Counted from the stretch's first letter, positions 33,982 through 46,682 are shown. The stretch: 64,000 nucleotides of DNA from an uncultured Anaerolineae bacterium (GCA_938028725.1 CALIMH010000007.1:62001-126000), one strand, 5' to 3'. Notes: generated by a model from the sequence alone, not told the origin. Program-made: numbers and translations.

Positions 33982-35367
33982 ATGGCTCTGCTGATCAAGA
34001 ACGGCACTATCGTTACTGCCGGCGAGCAGTATGTCGGCGACATCTACTGCGAGAGCGAGACCATCACGCGCATCGGCCGCAACTTGGAGGCACCACCCAA
34101 TGCCACAGTGGTTGATGCCACAGGCAAATACGTCTTCCCCGGCTTCATCGACACGCACGTGCACGTCTATCTGCCCTTCATGGGCACATTCGCAAAAGAC
34201 GACTACATCACCGCAAGCAAGGCTGCACTGGTGGGCGGCACCACCACACTGATTGAGATGGTGTGCCAAGGGCGAAACAGCTCGCCGCTGAAAGACGGCT
34301 TCCAGTTTTGGATGGAGCAGGCGATTGGCAAAAGCGCTTGTGACTTCACCTTCCACCAGAGCGTGACCCGCTTCGACGCCCAAGTAGAGGCAGAGCTCAA
34401 GGAGATCGTTCAAGCTGGGGTGAGCAGTTTCAAAGTCTTTTTGGCCTACAAGGGTGCGTTCGGCATCACTGACGAGGAGCTGTACCACACCCTGCGGCTC
34501 GCCAAGCAGCTCGGTGTGATCGTCACGGCACACTGCGAAAACGAGGAGCTGGTGCTGCAGCTGCAGAAGAAGCTGCTCAGTGAAGGCAAAATCGGCCCAG
34601 AATGGCACTACTGGAGCCGACCACCCCGTGTGGAAGCCGAAGGCGTGCATCACCTGATGACATTTGCTGAGTTGACCGGCGCACACACGTACATCGTCCA
34701 CACCAGTTGCAAGGAAGCGCTGGACGAGGCGATGGCGGCGCGCGCACGCGGCGTGAACGTGTGGGTCGAGACGCTCATCCAGTACTTAGTGCTGGACAAA
34801 AGCTATGCCGAGCTGCCCAATTTCGAGGGCGCCAAATACGTCATGTCGCCACCGCTGCGCGACAAGTCCAATCAGGAGGTCTTCTGGAACGCCTTGCGCC
34901 AGCGCATGGTATCCACCGTGGCCACTGACCACGCCCCGTTTGACTTCAAGGGCCAAAAGGAAATGGGGCGCGATGATTTCACCAAGATTCCCAACGGCAT
35001 CCCCTCGCTGGAGGACCGTGTCAACTTGCTCTACACCTACGGCGTGCTGGAAGGCAAGATAGACCTGCAAACGTTCGTGGACGTAGCCAGCACACAAGCC
35101 GCCAAGCTCTTCGGCTTATTCCCGCGCAAGGGGACAATCGCGCCTGGCTCCGACGCCGACCTGGTAGTGTATGACCCCAACTATCGCGGCACGATCTCGG
35201 CGAAGACTCACCACATCAACCTGGACTACAACGCCTTTGAAGGCTGGGAGATCAAGGGCCGGCCTAGCGTGGTGACGGTGCGCGGCGAGGTGGCAGTGCG
35301 CGATGGCCAATTCGTTGGCACGCTAGGGCGCGGGCAATTTATTAAGCGCGAACCCACCCACTTCTGA
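33982..35367 (+). CDS. hydA: dihydropyrimidinase/hydantoinase
   Basis: The 461-residue amidohydrolase has the metal ligands HVHVYLPF, the carboxylated Lys in SFKVFLAYKGAFG, His in TAHCENEEL and IVHTSCKEAL, and the Asp in STVATDHAPFDF. The order and length match dihydropyrimidinases, which open dihydrouracil, dihydrothymine or hydantoin rings. A GGAGGAGG site precedes ATG. It is the last gene of the unit and ends at a strong terminator. The precise substrate, and whether a beta-ureidopropionase exists elsewhere, are not visible. Confidence 0.9.
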   Translation: MALLIKNGTIVTAGEQYVGDIYCESETITRIGRNLEAPPNATVVDATGKYVFPGFIDTHVHVYLPFMGTFAKDDYITASKAALVGGTTTLIEMVCQGRNSSPLKDGFQFWMEQAIGKSACDFTFHQSVTRFDAQVEAELKEIVQAGVSSFKVFLAYKGAFGITDEELYHTLRLAKQLGVIVTAHCENEELVLQLQKKLLSEGKIGPEWHYWSRPPRVEAEGVHHLMTFAELTGAHTYIVHTSCKEALDEAMAARARGVNVWVETLIQYLVLDKSYAELPNFEGAKYVMSPPLRDKSNQEVFWNALRQRMVSTVATDHAPFDFKGQKEMGRDDFTKIPNGIPSLEDRVNLLYTYGVLEGKIDLQTFVDVASTQAAKLFGLFPRKGTIAPGSDADLVVYDPNYRGTISAKTHHINLDYNAFEGWEIKGRPSVVTVRGEVAVRDGQFVGTLGRGQFIKREPTHF

Positions 35368-35397
35368 GCTGCCTTCAGCGCCTTTGAGCGTTGCACA

Positions 35398-35432
35398 GAG
35401 GCGGGCGAAGCTTTTCGCTCGCCTCACTTTTT
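35398..35432 (+). terminator. intrinsic terminator after the hydantoinase
   Basis: A 12-bp stem (GAGGCGGGCGAA / TTCGCTCGCCTC, one G-T wobble) has a GCTT loop and is followed by TTTTT at 35428-35432. Confidence 0.88.
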
Positions 35433-35545
35433 GTCGGCAAACAACAGCTCCGGCATGGCACCACACACACCTACACTCGGGCGAAGGCACACGGTTAGCA
35501 AGCAAAAACGCTTGAGCGACTGGCTGGCTTGCAAGAGCAAGTGAG

Positions 35546-35551
35546 TATGAT
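35546..35551 (+). promoter_or_regulatory. -10 box, leaderless start of metH
   Basis: TATGAT lies 9 nt before ATG 35561. It sits inside a small inverted repeat TGAGT...ACTCA (35542-35557) that could bind a regulator. No riboswitch can fit between it and the start. Confidence 0.5.
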
Positions 35552-35560
35552 CACTCAAAT

Positions 35561-39315
<3,755 letters not shown>

Positions 39316-39334
<19 letters not shown>

Positions 39335-39942
39335 TATGTCATGTGCTGCAACTGCAGCGCAGGGTCCACATTCTCGACACGCACCGAAGGCGGCACAACA
39401 AGGTCAATCGGCGCGTAGTTGAGGATCGCGCGCACGCCGGCCTGCACCAGCTGATCAGCCACTTCCTGCGCGGCGCTGGCAGGCACAGCGATCATCGCTA
39501 TGCGCACGCGATGCGCCTGCACAAAATCAGCCAGCTCGCTCATCGGCCGCACACGAAGGTTGCCGATCAGTTGACCGATCTTGTCGGGGTGATTATCAAA
39601 CAGCGCACAGATAGTGAAGCCGCGCTGAGCGAAACCGGGGTAGCTGGCGACAGCGCTACCCAGTCGCCCCGCCCCTACCACCACAACTGCCCACTCGCGC
39701 TCCAGGTGCAGAATATGCCGCAGGTTGGCGCGCAGCTCGTGCACGTCGTAGCCACGCCCTTGCACACCAAACTCGCCAAATTGAGAGAGGTCTTTCCGGA
39801 TTTGCGCCGAGCTTGTCCCCAACCAACGCGCCAACTCGTGAGAGGAGACGAAGGACTGCCCACTCTTGCTCATTACATCGAGCGCGCGGAGGTAAAGCGG
39901 CAAGCGTCCTACAACAATGTCCGACACGCTTTGGTCAGCCAT
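39316..39942 (-). CDS. rex: redox-sensing transcriptional repressor Rex
   Basis: The 208-residue protein has an N-terminal winged helix ([12 protein letters not shown]...[35 protein letters not shown]). The Rossmann domain that senses NADH/NAD+ follows ([28 protein letters not shown]). It represses fermentation and respiration genes when NADH is low. The C terminus overlaps metH. No Rex-like operator (TTGTGAAA...TTTCACAA) is visible near its own start. Confidence 0.95.
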
Positions 39943-40087
39943 GATGTGATACCAAGGATGCTAGCACACCCACCGGCGGCAAGCTTACCGCAGCAGTGTT
40001 GTGCCCCTCGATCAGAACTTAAGCTTAGGGCAAGCAGCCCATCACCGCTCTGCGACAGCGCTGAACAGACGCTTGAGTTGCAACATA

Positions 40088-40810
40088 CTAGCGGAGCGGC
40101 GGTGCAGAAAGGAAGGCGATCACCATCATGTTCGCCATGATGGCGGTGTGCAGCGCTACGGCAGACCACGCGTTGCGCGTCTTGATGACAAGATAGCCGG
40201 CCAACAGCCCTATCGGTAGCCCCATCAGTGCCATCATTCCTCGCTCGAGCCATCCCACTGGTGCGACGAAAAAGTGGTTCGCCATATAGGCCAGCGTGGT
40301 GGTCACCACAGCGAGATGCTGGTTCATACCGCGCTCGATCAGGCCAGAGAGCAACATCCCGCGCCACAGCCACTCCTCGGCCAACGCCAGCAGCGGAAAC
40401 AGATACACCAAACCCAGCTCAATCAGGATGGCCTGCATTTGCGCCATCGGTTGACCACCGTTGGCGTAGTAGATGAGCGTGTTAGCAGTGCCGACCAAGC
40501 CAAGCAGCAGGCCAACCCCAGCACCCCACATCAGCGCGGCGCGCAAGTTGTGGCGTGTGATCAGCGCCCCGCGCCAATCGTGCTGCTGAGCGCAGTGGTA
40601 CACCGTCAGGACGATTGTGCCCAGCACGTAGAGGAACAGCGCCGGCCACTCACGCAGTGGCGTCCAGTGGCCGAGCAGTCCTATCAGCCAAATGCCGAGC
40701 ACCAACCCTATTGAACGGCGCAAGCGCAGGCTGGCCCGGGTTTGGGCATACTGCGTATCGCTTCGTGCTGCCGAGCCACCAGAAAAGGAAGCAATCGTCG
40801 CCTTCTCCAT
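40088..40810 (-). CDS. CPBP family intramembrane metalloprotease
   Basis: The 240-residue protein has about seven hydrophobic helices. The Abi/CPBP motifs are visible: EEWLWRGMLL (EExxxR) and, after a spacer, MANHFF with the metal His, then the conserved YLVIKTRNAWSAVALHTAIM containing a third His. Relatives are type II CAAX-like proteases of the membrane. Substrate is unknown. The ATG lies 9 nt after a TAATAT box and has no ribosome site. Confidence 0.85.
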   Translation of the reverse strand: MEKATIASFSGGSAARSDTQYAQTRASLRLRRSIGLVLGIWLIGLLGHWTPLREWPALFLYVLGTIVLTVYHCAQQHDWRGALITRHNLRAALMWGAGVGLLLGLVGTANTLIYYANGGQPMAQMQAILIELGLVYLFPLLALAEEWLWRGMLLSGLIERGMNQHLAVVTTTLAYMANHFFVAPVGWLERGMMALMGLPIGLLAGYLVIKTRNAWSAVALHTAIMANMMVIAFLSAPPLR

Positions 40811-40819
40811 ACTCTCTAG

Positions 40820-40825
40820 ATATTA
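40820..40825 (-). promoter_or_regulatory. -10 box, leaderless start of CPBP gene
   Basis: TAATAT (minus strand) is followed 9 nt later by the ATG. Confidence 0.5.
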
Positions 40826-40934
40826 ATTAGCTCAGGATTGGCGCGTGTGTGAACGCAGCTCAACACCAAAGACTATTGTACGGCTTACTGCGGGCTTCGG
40901 CTTCGGCGAGAGATTGGTCCGGTCTGAGCGTGTT

Positions 40935-40940
40935 TACACT
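40935..40940 (+). promoter_or_regulatory. -10 box, leaderless start of GH13 lipoprotein
   Basis: TACACT, in the same TTTACACTTGAG context as the promoter at 28918, lies 4 and 7 nt before two adjacent ATGs. Confidence 0.6.
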
Positions 40941-40944
40941 TGAG

Positions 40945-42591
40945 ATGATGAAAGTGTTGCCTGTTATCCTGAGCTGCGCAGCGCTCGTCCTGTTGCCGGT
41001 AGGCTGCGCGGCACCTCAACCATCCACCACATTCGCCCCGCCTGGCGTCGAAACCAGACCTGCTGAGACACCGCCTCAGCCCATCGTCACGCCGCTGGCC
41101 ACTACGCCCACCGCCATCCCCTCACCCACGGCTGACCGCCGTCCAACCATCGAGACGCCAGCGTGGCTGAACGATGCTGTGATTTACCAAGTCTTCATCC
41201 GCAGCTTCTACGACGCGAACGGCGACGGCATTGGCGACATCAACGGCTTGCGCCAAAAGCTAGACTACATCCAATCACTCGGCGCTGACACCATCTGGAT
41301 CAACCCCCACTACCCTAGCCCCAGCTACCACGGCTACGACGTGAGCGATTACTTCGCCGTCAACCCGCAATTCGGCACGATGGACGACTTCAAAGCACTG
41401 GTGAGCGACCTGCACCAACGCGGGATGCGCCTGATCGTGGATTACGTCGCCAACCACACTTCGCGCGAGCATCCTTTCTTCAAGGACGCTTACGGCAATC
41501 CCCAATCCGACTATACGAAGTGGTTCTCCTTCCGCGACCGCAACAATCTGAGCTACGAGTCTTTCTTTGGTCAGGGCTACATGCCAGAGTGGAACCACGC
41601 CCACCGCCCAGCCAGCGACTATCTCATTGAGGCCGCGCTCTTTTGGCTTGACCTCGGCGCTGATGGCTTGCGCTGTGACTACGCCCGCGGCGTGGAGGAT
41701 TGGTTTTGGGAACGCTTGCGCAAAGCTATCAAAGCGCGCCACCCTCAAGCCGTCATCCTTGGTGAGGTATGGGATAGCAACACCGCCATCCTCCAGCGCT
41801 ACTTCAACGCCGGCTTCGATGCTCTATTCGACTTCCCCTGGTACTTGCACATGGTGAACAACGAGAACAGCGTTGGGCGCGGCGTGATCAACGGCCAAAC
41901 CGACCCGATCATCCTCCAAGTGTCGCTGGGGGCAATGCAACGCCTCTACCCGCGCGGGGCGCAGGTCGTGCGCTTCGGCTCCAATCACGACACCAACCGC
42001 ATCGCTTCAGCGGTAGAGAATGACCCCCACCGCATGCGCCTCATGGCCGCTGCAACCATCTTGCTGCCGGGCACTCCTATCATCTACTATGGCGAAGAGA
42101 TCGGCATGCGCGGCGTCAAGGGCAACGGGCCAATCTATGACGAGCTGCGCCGCGAGCCAATGGATTGGTATGCTGCAGAGAGCGGGCCGGGCATGACCAC
42201 TTGGTTCAAGCCTGCCGGGCGCAACAACCAACCTCATGATGGCGTGTCTGTGGAGGAACAAGAACCGGCTACCGACTCGCTGCTCAACTTCTACCGCGCG
42301 CTAGTCATGCTGCGCAGGCAGCATCTCGCCCTGCGCAGTCAAACATTTCAGATCATGCGAGAAGTGGAGCAATGCGCCACCTGCTTTGGTATATGGCGGT
42401 GGGATGAGCAAAATGCCTTCGCATTATTGTTGAACTTCAGCGACCAGCCACAGACTGCGCGCATCGCCGAGCGACCTACTAGTTTAGCGCTCGATGGCAC
42501 ACCCAATGCGCTTTTCGGAGTGTGGGAAAATGAGGCTGCGCTGTTGCCGCCGTGGGGCTTCGCCTTGATGCAATGGCGGCGAACACCATAA
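40945..42591 (+). CDS. GH13 alpha-amylase family lipoprotein
   Basis: The 548-residue protein starts with a lipoprotein signal whose Cys is in PVGCAAP. A Pro/Thr linker and then a GH13 barrel follow. The catalytic residues are Asp in DGLRCDYARGVE, Glu in VILGEVWDS and Asp in FGSNHDTNRIAS. VIYQVFIRSFYDANGDGIGDINGL is the typical beta-1 region of alpha-glucosidase or amylase types. It should act on alpha-glucans at the cell surface. The start is placed at the two ATGs directly after the -10 box (the second, 40948, is 7 nt from it). An earlier in-frame GTG would lie upstream of the promoter and give no signal peptide. Confidence 0.88.
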   Translation: MMKVLPVILSCAALVLLPVGCAAPQPSTTFAPPGVETRPAETPPQPIVTPLATTPTAIPSPTADRRPTIETPAWLNDAVIYQVFIRSFYDANGDGIGDINGLRQKLDYIQSLGADTIWINPHYPSPSYHGYDVSDYFAVNPQFGTMDDFKALVSDLHQRGMRLIVDYVANHTSREHPFFKDAYGNPQSDYTKWFSFRDRNNLSYESFFGQGYMPEWNHAHRPASDYLIEAALFWLDLGADGLRCDYARGVEDWFWERLRKAIKARHPQAVILGEVWDSNTAILQRYFNAGFDALFDFPWYLHMVNNENSVGRGVINGQTDPIILQVSLGAMQRLYPRGAQVVRFGSNHDTNRIASAVENDPHRMRLMAAATILLPGTPIIYYGEEIGMRGVKGNGPIYDELRREPMDWYAAESGPGMTTWFKPAGRNNQPHDGVSVEEQEPATDSLLNFYRALVMLRRQHLALRSQTFQIMREVEQCATCFGIWRWDEQNAFALLLNFSDQPQTARIAERPTSLALDGTPNALFGVWENEAALLPPWGFALMQWRRTP

Positions 42592-42603
42592 CCATAACTC
42601 ACC

Positions 42604-42921
42604 ATGAGACCAACCGCGATCACTGCCGATAAAAAGCGTGGCGCGTTGCTCGTCACTTGGGATGATGGTCATATAACCACGCTGCCTTTCCAGTTGCTTA
42701 GCGAGATGTGTCCTTGCGCAGCCTGCAGCGCGGAGCGCAACAACCCCGACCCCTTAAAAGTGATCCGCTCCCGTTCCAGCGAGTTGGAGGCTATCGTGCC
42801 GGTGGGCAACTACGCAATCAACCTCACCTGGAAGGGCGGCTGTCGCTTTGGCATCTACACGTGGGATTATCTGCTCGATCTGGAGCGCAGGTTTTTGCAG
42901 ATGGGAGGAGCGCAAGGCTGA
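42604..42921 (+). CDS. DUF971 protein (gamma-butyrobetaine hydroxylase N-terminal-like)
   Basis: The 105-residue protein is a single DUF971 domain: LLVTWDDGHITTLPFQLLSEMCPCAAC then WKGGCRFGIYTWDYLLDLE. The Cys cluster CPCAAC and a later Cys resemble the zinc-binding N-terminal domain of gamma-butyrobetaine hydroxylase. Stand-alone members are often linked to Fe-S or Mrp/ApbC proteins, but none is adjacent. It starts 12 bases after the GH13 stop and ends 4 bases from the convergent cinA-like gene. Confidence 0.85.
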   Translation: MRPTAITADKKRGALLVTWDDGHITTLPFQLLSEMCPCAACSAERNNPDPLKVIRSRSSELEAIVPVGNYAINLTWKGGCRFGIYTWDYLLDLERRFLQMGGAQG

Positions 42922-42925
42922 GCGA

Positions 42926-43870
42926 TTAGCAAGCTGCCTCGCGCGCGTCTGGTTCAGGAAGCACATCCAACAGCAAGCGCAGTGCAGCATCCACTGTCGC
43001 TCGCTTGTTGACAAGGCGATCGCCACGCCAACAATGCTGCATCACCCACTCGCCCTCTGGCGTGCTGACGGAGACGTACACTGTGCCGACGGGCTTGCTC
43101 GGCGTGCCGCCGCCGGGGCCGGCGATCCCGGTTGTGCCGACGCCCACATCTGCGCGCAAAGCGTCGCGCACACCGCGGGCCATCTCCAGCGCACAGGTGG
43201 CGCTCACGGCGCCTTCACGCTCCAGGGTTTCGCTGCGCACTCCAAGCAAGCGCTGCTTCACAGCGTTGCTGTAGGCGATCACGCCGCCAACAAAGTAGGT
43301 CGAGCTGCCGGCGCGGTCGGTGATCACGTCGCCCAATAACCCGCCAGTGCAGGACTCGGCAGTAGCGAGCGTCCAACTGCGCGCCTGCAAGCGTTCAGCG
43401 ATCTGCTGGTTTGCATGGGCACGCCAGCGCCCATGCAGCTCAGCCATGAGCTGATCGAGCGCCCCTCGCGCGCTCGCGCGCTCCACCAGCGATAACTCAT
43501 GCTCCAGTGCAGCAAACTCATCCTCGTCTAGCACGACTGACTCACCGCGCTCATTCATCCACACGTCGAGCTTGAGGTCATCCCAATCTAGGTGCAAGCC
43601 ATCGAAGCGCGCGGGGCGGGTGACGTTGGCATACCAGCCTTTCAAGCGACCTTGCGGCGTGCGTATCTCGAAGATGTTGTACCAACGGTCTAGGTAAAAC
43701 ACCTCCTCAAAGACGTCGCCATCTTCAAGCGTCACATAAGGGAGCGCCATCATGCCCCGCGTCCACAGCGCGCGGATCACGACAGTATCACCCTCGCGGC
43801 GGACAACCTCACCGGTGTAGTTGTATTGCCAGCGGCCGGCCAAATCACACTTGTGAATGTGAACCGTCAT
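42926..43870 (-). CDS. DUF402-CinA C-terminal domain fusion (probable nicotinamide-nucleotide amidase)
   Basis: Residues about 1-150 of this 314-residue protein form a DUF402 domain (FYLDRWYNIFEIRTPQGRLKGWYANVTRPARF; LKLDVWMNERGESVVLDEDEF). Residues about 155-314 form the CinA C-terminal/PncC domain with the signature TLATAESCTGGLLGDVIT and GTTGIAGPGGGTPSKPVG. PncC deamidates nicotinamide mononucleotide in NAD recycling. DUF402 is found in nucleotide phosphatases such as FomD. A fusion of two nucleotide-processing domains is plausible and unusual. The ATG at 43870 is preferred; a TTG at 43879 lies 7 nt after a TATAAA box shared with the tRNA promoter. Confidence 0.85.
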   Translation of the reverse strand: MTVHIHKCDLAGRWQYNYTGEVVRREGDTVVIRALWTRGMMALPYVTLEDGDVFEEVFYLDRWYNIFEIRTPQGRLKGWYANVTRPARFDGLHLDWDDLKLDVWMNERGESVVLDEDEFAALEHELSLVERASARGALDQLMAELHGRWRAHANQQIAERLQARSWTLATAESCTGGLLGDVITDRAGSSTYFVGGVIAYSNAVKQRLLGVRSETLEREGAVSATCALEMARGVRDALRADVGVGTTGIAGPGGGTPSKPVGTVYVSVSTPEGEWVMQHCWRGDRLVNKRATVDAALRLLLDVLPEPDAREAAC

Positions 43871-43886
43871 GCTCAGCAAGCGATGG

Positions 43887-43894
43887 TTTATAAT
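43887..43894. promoter_or_regulatory. overlapping divergent -10 boxes for tRNA-Thr and the DUF402-CinA gene
   Basis: TTTATAAT gives TATAAT on the plus strand, 9 nt before the tRNA 5' end. On the minus strand it gives TATAAA, 7 nt before an in-frame TTG and 16 nt before the ATG of the cinA-like gene. Confidence 0.6.
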
Positions 43895-43903
43895 TCAGGG
43901 TGT

Positions 43904-43976
43904 GCTACCTTAGCTCAATCGGCAGAGCAATCGCTTCGTAAGCGATAGGTTTCGGGTTCGACTCCCGAAGGTAGCT
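43904..43976 (+). tRNA. tRNA-Thr (anticodon CGT)
   Basis: A complete cloverleaf is visible. It has a 7-bp acceptor GCTACCT/AGGTAGC, D arm GCTC/GAGC, anticodon stem ATCGC/GCGAT with loop TTCGTAA (anticodon CGT), a 5-nt variable loop AGGTT, a T arm TCGGG/CCCGA with loop TTCGACT, and discriminator T. It decodes ACG. CCA is not encoded. A TATAAT box lies just upstream. Confidence 0.96.
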
Positions 43977-44006
43977 TAGGAAGTGCGGTGGGTGCAGCGA
44001 TCGGTT

Positions 44007-44525
44007 TTATCGCGCCACTTCCCACGCTAAGTGCTCGATCTCCGGCATGATCAGCTTGCTCATCGCCACCTGCACCGCGTTGGGCGAGCCAGGCATCGAG
44101 ACGATCACGCGGTTTCGATACACGCCGGCCACTGCTCGCGATAGCATCGCCGCGGCGCCAACCTCAGCGTAACTCAACATGCGGAACAGCTCCCCGAAGC
44201 CGGGCATCACTTTCTGCAGCTTGCGAGCGATCACGTCGTAGGTGGTGTCGCGCGGGGCGATGCCGGTACCACCAGTGAACAGCACCACCCGCGCCTCGGT
44301 CTCATCGACGATGCGGTCTAGCAGCGCGCCGATTTGATCTGGCTCATCGCGCACGATCTCGCGGAACACGACTTGGTGGCCGGCGCCGGTGACGTAGCTT
44401 TCGATCAAGTCGCCACCGGTGTCATTGGCACGAGTGCGCGTATCGCTGACGGTGACAATAGCAACCTTCACCGGACCTTGCTGTGCGGCAAGCTGGCGAT
44501 GCTGCTCAGTGGATGCACTGCTCAT
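44007..44525 (-). CDS. moaB: MoaB/MogA-type molybdenum cofactor protein
   Basis: The 172-residue protein has the MPT-binding fold: [45 protein letters not shown] and [14 protein letters not shown]. These are the signatures of MogA/MoaB, which adenylate molybdopterin before metal insertion. The start is placed at ATG 44525, 7 nt after a TACAAT box; a longer in-frame form would run across the promoter and into the divergent gene. No other moa gene is adjacent. Confidence 0.9.
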   Translation of the reverse strand: MSSASTEQHRQLAAQQGPVKVAIVTVSDTRTRANDTGGDLIESYVTGAGHQVVFREIVRDEPDQIGALLDRIVDETEARVVLFTGGTGIAPRDTTYDVIARKLQKVMPGFGELFRMLSYAEVGAAAMLSRAVAGVYRNRVIVSMPGSPNAVQVAMSKLIMPEIEHLAWEVAR

Positions 44526-44532
44526 ACGCTCG

Positions 44533-44538
44533 ATTGTA
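44533..44538 (-). promoter_or_regulatory. -10 box, leaderless start of moaB
   Basis: TACAAT on the minus strand lies exactly 7 nt before the ATG. Confidence 0.6.
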
Positions 44539-44551
44539 CGTGAGGCAAGGC

Positions 44552-44557
44552 GATAAT
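44552..44557 (+). promoter_or_regulatory. -10 box of the class V aminotransferase
   Basis: GATAAT lies 11 nt before ATG 44569, divergent from the moaB box 14 bp away. Confidence 0.4.
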
Positions 44558-44568
44558 TGCCGCTTGTC

Positions 44569-45735
44569 ATGGATGCACTCCGTTCGCTCTTCTTGCTACG
44601 ACCGGATGTGATCCCGCTCAACAATGGCTCATTTGGCGCTTGCCCTCAACCGGTGATGGAGGCCTACCAGCACTGGCAGACCGAGTTCGAGCGTCATCCC
44701 GACGGCTTTGTTCGCCGCTGGCCGGAACTGTTGGATGCAGCGCGCGCACCACTGAGTGATTTCCTGGGCACCAGCGCCGACCAGCTCGCTTTTGTGATCA
44801 ACGCGACCATGGGCGTGAACATCGTGGCGCACTCGCTACGAGGCTGGCTGCGCGAGGGCGACCAGATTTTGACCACCGACCACGAGTATGGCGCTTGCAA
44901 CAACACCTGGGCCTACGTGTGCTCGAAAACCGGCGCGCGCTACATCCAGCGCCATATGCCGCTGCCGGTCACTACATCAGAGGCCTGGGTGGAGCACTTC
45001 TGGGCCGGGGTGACGCCGCGCACGCGAGTGGTCTTCATCAGCCACATCACTTCACCCACTGCCTTAATCTTTCCTGTCGCAGAGGTGTGCCGCCGCTGCC
45101 GCGAGGCCGGCATCTTGTCCATCGTGGATGGCGCACACGCACCAGGCCATGTCGCGCTGGACTTGGAGGCCATCGGTGCAGATTTTTACATCGGCAACTG
45201 CCACAAGTGGATGCTGACACCGAAAGGCAGCGCCTTTCTCTACGCGCGCAGAGAGGTGCAGCACTTGATCGAGCCGCTGATCGTGAGCCATGGCTGGCAA
45301 CTCAACGCTGTGTCCACACAACCGCTGCGCGACTATGTGGAGCAATTCGGCACGCGCGACTTGGCCGCTTTTTTGGCTGTGCCGGCGGCTATCGCACTCA
45401 TGCAAGCACACGATTGGCCAACCGTGCGTCGACGTTGCCATGCGCTAGCGCGCCAAATCCGCCGCCGCGTCGAGGCGTACTTTGACACCACCTCCGTCTG
45501 TGACGATTCCGACACTTGGTTTGGCCAAATGGCAGCTATCCAACTACCACCCCACACTGACCTGGCCAGATTGGGTCACATCCTGCGCGAGAGCTACCAC
45601 ATTGAGATACCGCTGATTCAGTGGCGTGGCTATGCCCTTGCGCGTGTGTCCGTGCAGGCCTACGTGACCGAGGAGATGCTGGATACCCTGTTTGAGGCGC
45701 TAGCGCGCCATGTGCCAGAATGCTTGAGCCGTTGA
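44569..45735 (+). CDS. class V aminotransferase (isopenicillin N epimerase-like)
   Basis: The 388-residue PLP enzyme begins with [21 protein letters not shown]. The PLP-binding Asp is in [12 protein letters not shown] and the Schiff-base Lys in [18 protein letters not shown]. This architecture is that of the isopenicillin-N-epimerase-like branch of class V (CsdA/NifS relatives), which includes hercynylcysteine lyases and various epimerases. No beta-lactam or ergothioneine genes surround it, so the exact reaction is unknown. It stands alone. Confidence 0.85.
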   Translation: MDALRSLFLLRPDVIPLNNGSFGACPQPVMEAYQHWQTEFERHPDGFVRRWPELLDAARAPLSDFLGTSADQLAFVINATMGVNIVAHSLRGWLREGDQILTTDHEYGACNNTWAYVCSKTGARYIQRHMPLPVTTSEAWVEHFWAGVTPRTRVVFISHITSPTALIFPVAEVCRRCREAGILSIVDGAHAPGHVALDLEAIGADFYIGNCHKWMLTPKGSAFLYARREVQHLIEPLIVSHGWQLNAVSTQPLRDYVEQFGTRDLAAFLAVPAAIALMQAHDWPTVRRRCHALARQIRRRVEAYFDTTSVCDDSDTWFGQMAAIQLPPHTDLARLGHILRESYHIEIPLIQWRGYALARVSVQAYVTEEMLDTLFEALARHVPECLSR

Positions 45736-45749
45736 GATAGTTTGGCGCT

Positions 45750-46682
45750 TCACTGCGCACCAACGCGCTCAGAAGTGGGGTCAAGGGCATCGCGCAGCGC
45801 ATCACCGAGGAAGGAGACACCGAGAATCAGCAGCATCAGACACAACACCGGATAAAGAGCTAGATGCTGAAAGCGCTGGATGAAGCGCACCGAGTCGCCG
45901 ATCATCTTGCCCCAACTAGGGAGCGGCTCATTGATGCCGTAGCCGAAGAAGCTGAGTGTCGCCTCTGCAGTGATAAAGCCGGTCAAGCCAATCGCGGACG
46001 TTATCGCCACGATGAGAGGGCCGGTCAAATGAGGCAGGATGTGACGAACAGCGATAAACGCCGTGCCGGCGCCGAGGCTGCGCGCAGCCTCAACAAACTC
46101 GCGCTCCTTCACGGTCATCACCTGAGCGCGCACCAATCGCACGTAAATCGGCCAGGCTAATGCTGCGATCGCCACCACCACTACCAACACGCTGTCTTGA
46201 GTGTAGCGCTGCAGCAGCAGCACAATCAACATCTGGAAGAGCAGACCCGGCAACGCGCCGATCACCTCCAGCAAACGGCCAATCACAAAATCCACAACGC
46301 CGCCGAGCCAACCGGCCGCAAAACCCAGCAGCAGACCAACCATCAGCACCACCACCTGCACTGCCGCCGCCACCGTCAAGCTGACGCGCGCGCCAAAGAT
46401 GAGCCGGCTGAGCAGGTCGCGCCCCAACTCATCGGTGCCGAGCGGATGCTCAGGGAGTCGCCCTGGCGGCACAGTCGGCTTGAAGAGGTTGGTCTTGTCG
46501 TACGGGTGCGGCGCGATCAGCGGCGCGAAGATCGCGACCGCGACGAAGCCAATCGTGATCGCAGCGCCGATAAGGCCCATGCGATGGCGCGCAAAGCGCC
46601 GCCACGCTAGTGCGCCGGAGGTGGGCATGCCATCCCGACCTGGGCGTTTGGCAGCAAACGAGGATGAGGGAAACAGTTGCAT
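45750..46682 (-). CDS. ABC transporter permease, DppC/OppC type
   Basis: The 310-residue protein has an N-terminal segment and six helices. APHPYDKTNLFKPTVPPGRLPEHPLGTDELGRDLLSRLIFGARVSL is the hallmark of OppC/DppC. The EAA loop reads EAARSLGAGTAFIAVRHILPHLTGPLIV. It forms the transmembrane pore with the DppB-like protein whose gene lies 29 bases upstream. No cognate ATPases (DppD/F) are in this window. Confidence 0.9.
   Translation of the reverse strand: MQLFPSSSFAAKRPGRDGMPTSGALAWRRFARHRMGLIGAAITIGFVAVAIFAPLIAPHPYDKTNLFKPTVPPGRLPEHPLGTDELGRDLLSRLIFGARVSLTVAAAVQVVVLMVGLLLGFAAGWLGGVVDFVIGRLLEVIGALPGLLFQMLIVLLLQRYTQDSVLVVVVAIAALAWPIYVRLVRAQVMTVKEREFVEAARSLGAGTAFIAVRHILPHLTGPLIVAITSAIGLTGFITAEATLSFFGYGINEPLPSWGKMIGDSVRFIQRFQHLALYPVLCLMLLILGVSFLGDALRDALDPTSERVGAQ

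Noticed and set aside
35433-35560. Cobalamin or SAM riboswitch in front of metH
   Set aside because: The gap is short, has no B12-box-like GCCACTG element, and metH appears leaderless after TATGAT.
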